Assembly (NCBI GenBank): GCA_016870295.1
Contig: VGBY01000031.1
Span: forward strand, 1 to 9,743
Source of the DNA: Actinomycetota bacterium
GTDB lineage: Bacteria > Actinomycetota > Acidimicrobiia > Acidimicrobiales > Ilumatobacteraceae
Direction of reading: 5' to 3'
DNA length: 9,743 nucleotides
The notes under the pieces are model-generated. The model was not told where the DNA came from, searched no databases, and was given only the letters and a program-made list of their open reading frames with translations. The translations under genes were made by a program, and so were the position numbers. Positions 6,697 to 9,743 of the stretch are shown piece after piece (the stretch's first letter is position 1; every line of letters begins with the position of its first letter).

Positions 6697-9600
6697 CACG
6701 CCACCCCGACGCGCTGATCGTCACTGCGCAGAGAAACTTCCACCACTTCGCGCGCTGCGCGCACACGCCCACGGAACCGACTCGGATTGAAGGTGATTGC
6801 CAGGACGAACACCCACAGCAGCACCTGCATGGCAATGAGCACGCGATGCGACAAACCGGCGCGCAGTCGTAGTTCCGCTCTCCCGGCAACCGGGGCATCG
6901 AACGCCGTGGTCGCACCGAACGCCACGCGTGGCGCGATACGCGCGCCGTCAACGCGCAGCGTCCAGCGATCGGAGAACGGAACGGCCAGATGCACGGTCC
7001 CCGCCGACAATGCACCGACATTGGCGCGGTGCGGCACCAAACCCGAGAGCAGGGCCCCGCGACTCGTCAGTGGTTCGGCGAGCAGGCTGGCTTCGGTGGC
7101 TTGTTGGCTGGCGACGGCGGAGCGCTCGTCCAACACCGCCACCGTCGGGAGGGCGGCCATGTTCTCGAAGATGACGAGGTCGGTTGCCGTGTAGACACGA
7201 CGAAAGTCGAGTTGATCAGCGATACGTGCCACCACACCATCGCCGATGTTGCCGGCGGCGAGTGGACGTGATGCGTACTGCGTCGATTCGCGCAGCGGCA
7301 CCACAACGAAGCGCACGGCGAGCGGCGCAAGCAAGCGACCCGCACGCAACGACTCGCCGGTGACGAGCACATCCACCGCACGATGAAGTGCCTTGGTGAG
7401 TGAACTCTCGGCGGGTGGCAACGTGTCGAGCCCGGTGAGTCCCCCGTCGCGCACGATGGCGTATGCGACGTTTGACGAGCTCGTGGTTGCACCGGCATGG
7501 ATGAGTCGCGGATCGCCGATGTACAACGTGGCGTAGTCACCGCCCGTTGTGGTGGCGTCGGCGGTGATGGCGGCACCGTTGGAGATCGCTGCATCAGTCG
7601 GAAGTTGCGCCGCCAGACGCCCGAGCGTGTCGGGTGGCTGCGACCAGCTGCCACTGGCACCCGCCACGACCACGGGGGCACACGCCGCGACGATGCACGC
7701 TGTAGAGACAACCGAGAACAACTGCCGCCACGTGAGCGCCCGTTGTCGGCCACCGAGAAAGTCGGAGAACACAACGGCAGCCGCCAACGTGATGCCGAGT
7801 GATGACACCGCTGCCAACATCAACGGTTCGGGCATGCGGATGCCGATCACGCCGCGTTCGTGAGCGAAGCGAATCAACAGAGGCGCAGCCGTCAGGAGCG
7901 CGGCGCGCGTCGGCCACGCGGCGCGCGCACCACGCGACAACACGGCGACCACCACGACAGGCACGTACGCGGCGACCACGACCCATCGCCACACCACGTT
8001 GCCCAGCCCGAACGAGGCGACATCCAGTAGCGACGCATTCGTCAGCGGGTGACCAGCACCAATCAATTGCGTCCACCACCCAGTGCCGACGAAACTCACC
8101 GACCACGGCAGGTGCAGCACGGCCGCCCCGACGACGCCAGCCAACAATGATGCAACGAGCCATGCCGAGGCGCGCCATGGCGTCGCCGTGAGCAATGCCG
8201 CGATACCGAGTAGCACGGCTACGAATGCGACGACCATCAGTGTCGCGGGCGAGAACGTGGAAGCGATCGCAATAAGCAACAGCAGTGAGGCCAGCAACTG
8301 GGCGCGACGACTACCGGCGGCCCGTACCGAGGTTTCCCGCGCAACATCGCGCTCGTCACGCAGCAACCCAGCAATTCGACGGGCAAAGTCGAGCATCCAC
8401 GGCAACAGTGCCCACAAGATCAGCGCGTCGCGACGGCCGTCGCGAGCCGCGAGCACACCGACTGGCAACGCGAGATACACAAGCGCACCGAACATTCGCA
8501 CGCGCGCATCGCCGATGGCACCGCACAGCCGCCATGCACCGACCGCGCCGACGAAAAATGCCCCGACGACGATGGCCGTCAAGAGTGCGGCCCAATTGCC
8601 GAGAAACATCGCGCCAAGCACGCTGAGAGCCCCGAGCAATGTCGGCGCGGCACTCGTCGCGCCAAACCAATTCGGTGACCAACCACTGAGATAGGCCCGC
8701 GCCACATCGATCGGCGAGGTGTCGTGGGGCATCAGTGGCATGGTCTGACCGACGCCGCTCAGCCCGCCCCAGATGAACCCACGATTTGCCACCACCACGA
8801 ACGCGATGGTGACGAGCCCGACGAACGTGGTCGTGCGAGCAACGGGTGCCGATGGCGCACCAATCGTCGGTACCTCGGACGTGTGTTGTTCGCGCAGGGC
8901 GCGACGATGACGGGCAAATGCGGCGATGCGCGCGCTCGAACGAAGCTGCAGGCTCGTCACTTCACGAGCCGGAACGCGGCGCAAGGGGCGAATCGCACGC
9001 CGTCGCTCGACGATGAGCGGAGCATCAACGACGAGTGCCACGACGGCGCGCAGGCTGGCAAACGCCTCTTGGGCACGCCCCGCAAACACACCGACCACGA
9101 ACTCGACCAGCGACCCGATGAGTAGCCGCACCACCACCAGTGGCAGTTGCGCGAGAGGTGCACAGATCATCGCCGTGCGCACGCGATGACGTTCGCGTCG
9201 GGTCGTGGCATGCAGCAACGTGCCACGGGTATGGAAGCCATCGCGATGACGCACGACTGCGGCCGGATTCACCACCACGCGTGCTCCGAGCAGGTGCACA
9301 CGCCAGCAGAAGTCGAGTTCCTCCCCCAGGAACGGGATGTTCGGGGCAAAACCAGCCACCTCGCGCCAAACATCGTTGCGCACCAACAAACACGCCGACG
9401 GCAACGCAAAGACATCGCGCACGGCATCGTGTTGCTCCTGATCGCGCTCACCGGGGTCGACGACATCCACCAGTTGCCCGGCGCGATCGCAGTCGAGACC
9501 GACGTGCTGCAACACATCCGGCGCATCCCACTCCACCAACTTGGGGCCGACGACCGCCGCATTCGAGCGAAATGCCTCGTCCACCAGCTGGCTGATGGCA

Positions 9601-9743
9601 TCGGGGCGCAGTGCCACGTCGTCGTGCAGGATGAGGAAGAAGCCGTCGCGGCCATCGACCAACGACAGGGCCTGGTTCGCGACCGGACCGAACCCCGGGT
9701 TGCCCTCCACCGTGCGCACGAGTGCTGCCGGGTGGGTCGACCG
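6696..9743 (-). CDS. Family 2 glycosyltransferase fused to a large polytopic membrane domain (5' end beyond window)
   Basis: The frame is open from the right edge to TGA 6696-6698, giving 1015 visible residues. The N-terminus is missing, probably including the nucleotide-binding start of the GT2 fold. Residues 1 to about 180 are the rest of a cytoplasmic GT-A domain: a GFGPVANQAL block (17-26), the metal/nucleotide HDD (40-42), a GPK...W block near 66-72, and the EELDFCWR acceptor-site motif (141-148). A predicted membrane segment follows (about 195-222), then a basic linker, about ten more segments (about 305-690), a long probably extracytoplasmic domain (about 698-965) and one last membrane segment (about 967-986). 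The first membrane loop carries D341 and then SGWSPNWFG (353-361), reminiscent of GT-C/YfhO-like proteins. The protein probably moves sugars onto a cell-envelope acceptor; donor and acceptor are unknown. It is coupled to DUF5719 through TGATG. A GTG at 9719 falls mid-domain and is not the start. Confidence 0.87.
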   Translation of the reverse strand, partial: RSTHPAALVRTVEGNPGFGPVANQALSLVDGRDGFFLILHDDVALRPDAISQLVDEAFRSNAAVVGPKLVEWDAPDVLQHVGLDCDRAGQLVDVVDPGERDQEQHDAVRDVFALPSACLLVRNDVWREVAGFAPNIPFLGEELDFCWRVHLLGARVVVNPAAVVRHRDGFHTRGTLLHATTRRERHRVRTAMICAPLAQLPLVVVRLLIGSLVEFVVGVFAGRAQEAFASLRAVVALVVDAPLIVERRRAIRPLRRVPAREVTSLQLRSSARIAAFARHRRALREQHTSEVPTIGAPSAPVARTTTFVGLVTIAFVVVANRGFIWGGLSGVGQTMPLMPHDTSPIDVARAYLSGWSPNWFGATSAAPTLLGALSVLGAMFLGNWAALLTAIVVGAFFVGAVGAWRLCGAIGDARVRMFGALVYLALPVGVLAARDGRRDALILWALLPWMLDFARRIAGLLRDERDVARETSVRAAGSRRAQLLASLLLLIAIASTFSPATLMVVAFVAVLLGIAALLTATPWRASAWLVASLLAGVVGAAVLHLPWSVSFVGTGWWTQLIGAGHPLTNASLLDVASFGLGNVVWRWVVVAAYVPVVVVAVLSRGARAAWPTRAALLTAAPLLIRFAHERGVIGIRMPEPLMLAAVSSLGITLAAAVVFSDFLGGRQRALTWRQLFSVVSTACIVAACAPVVVAGASGSWSQPPDTLGRLAAQLPTDAAISNGAAITADATTTGGDYATLYIGDPRLIHAGATTSSSNVAYAIVRDGGLTGLDTLPPAESSLTKALHRAVDVLVTGESLRAGRLLAPLAVRFVVVPLRESTQYASRPLAAGNIGDGVVARIADQLDFRRVYTATDLVIFENMAALPTVAVLDERSAVASQQATEASLLAEPLTSRGALLSGLVPHRANVGALSAGTVHLAVPFSDRWTLRVDGARIAPRVAFGATTAFDAPVAGRAELRLRAGLSHRVLIAMQVLLWVFVLAITFNPSRFRGRVRAAREVVEVSLRSDDQRVGVA

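Noticed and set aside
1..9743. CRISPR array, tRNA/rRNA, insertion sequence, prophage or defence island
   Set aside because: No regularly spaced repeats, no transposase or integrase motifs, and no RNA-gene signatures were seen. All seven genes have similar composition and house-keeping or envelope character.

Overview
The window is GC-rich, tightly packed chromosomal DNA of an actinobacterium. The evidence is the pairing of a DUF3499 protein with a glycosyltransferase-2/DUF5719 gene pair (families I know essentially from Actinobacteria) and two apparently leaderless promoters. Codon and motif style suggest Acidimicrobiia (Ilumatobacter-like), but that is inference. I see no rRNA, tRNA, CRISPR array, insertion sequence, phage gene or other sign of transfer. 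Seven genes cover nearly everything, and no gene-free stretch exceeds 71 bases.

Layout. (1) Left, minus strand, read from 2642 down to the window edge: DUF3499 zinc-knuckle protein, a CPBP intramembrane protease homologue, then a large polytopic PTPS-related/GT-C-like membrane protein that runs off the left edge. Gaps are 5 and 25 bases, so this looks like one operon. (2) Centre, plus strand: a complete ftsH (2714-4681), divergent from DUF3499 across 71 bases. Both genes show TAnnnT, exactly six bases, then ATG. (3) Right, minus strand, read from beyond the right edge down to 4710: a large glycosyltransferase fused to a polytopic membrane domain (5' end missing), a four-repeat DUF5719 protein, and a membrane-anchored thioredoxin-fold protein. 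These are joined by a TGATG junction and a 29-base overlap, so they look translationally coupled. This operon converges on ftsH with 28 bases between the stops.

How the genes may work together (inference). Apart from DUF3499, every product carries predicted membrane segments. Two are large glycosyltransferase-like proteins and two are membrane proteases. The window therefore reads as envelope glycan assembly plus membrane-protein quality control. The least understood and most interesting part is the GT2-membrane fusion / DUF5719 / thioredoxin operon. It could be a glycan transfer module with a dedicated surface protein and redox partner, but nothing in the sequence fixes its substrate. I found no clear case for a wholly new defence or mobile system here.
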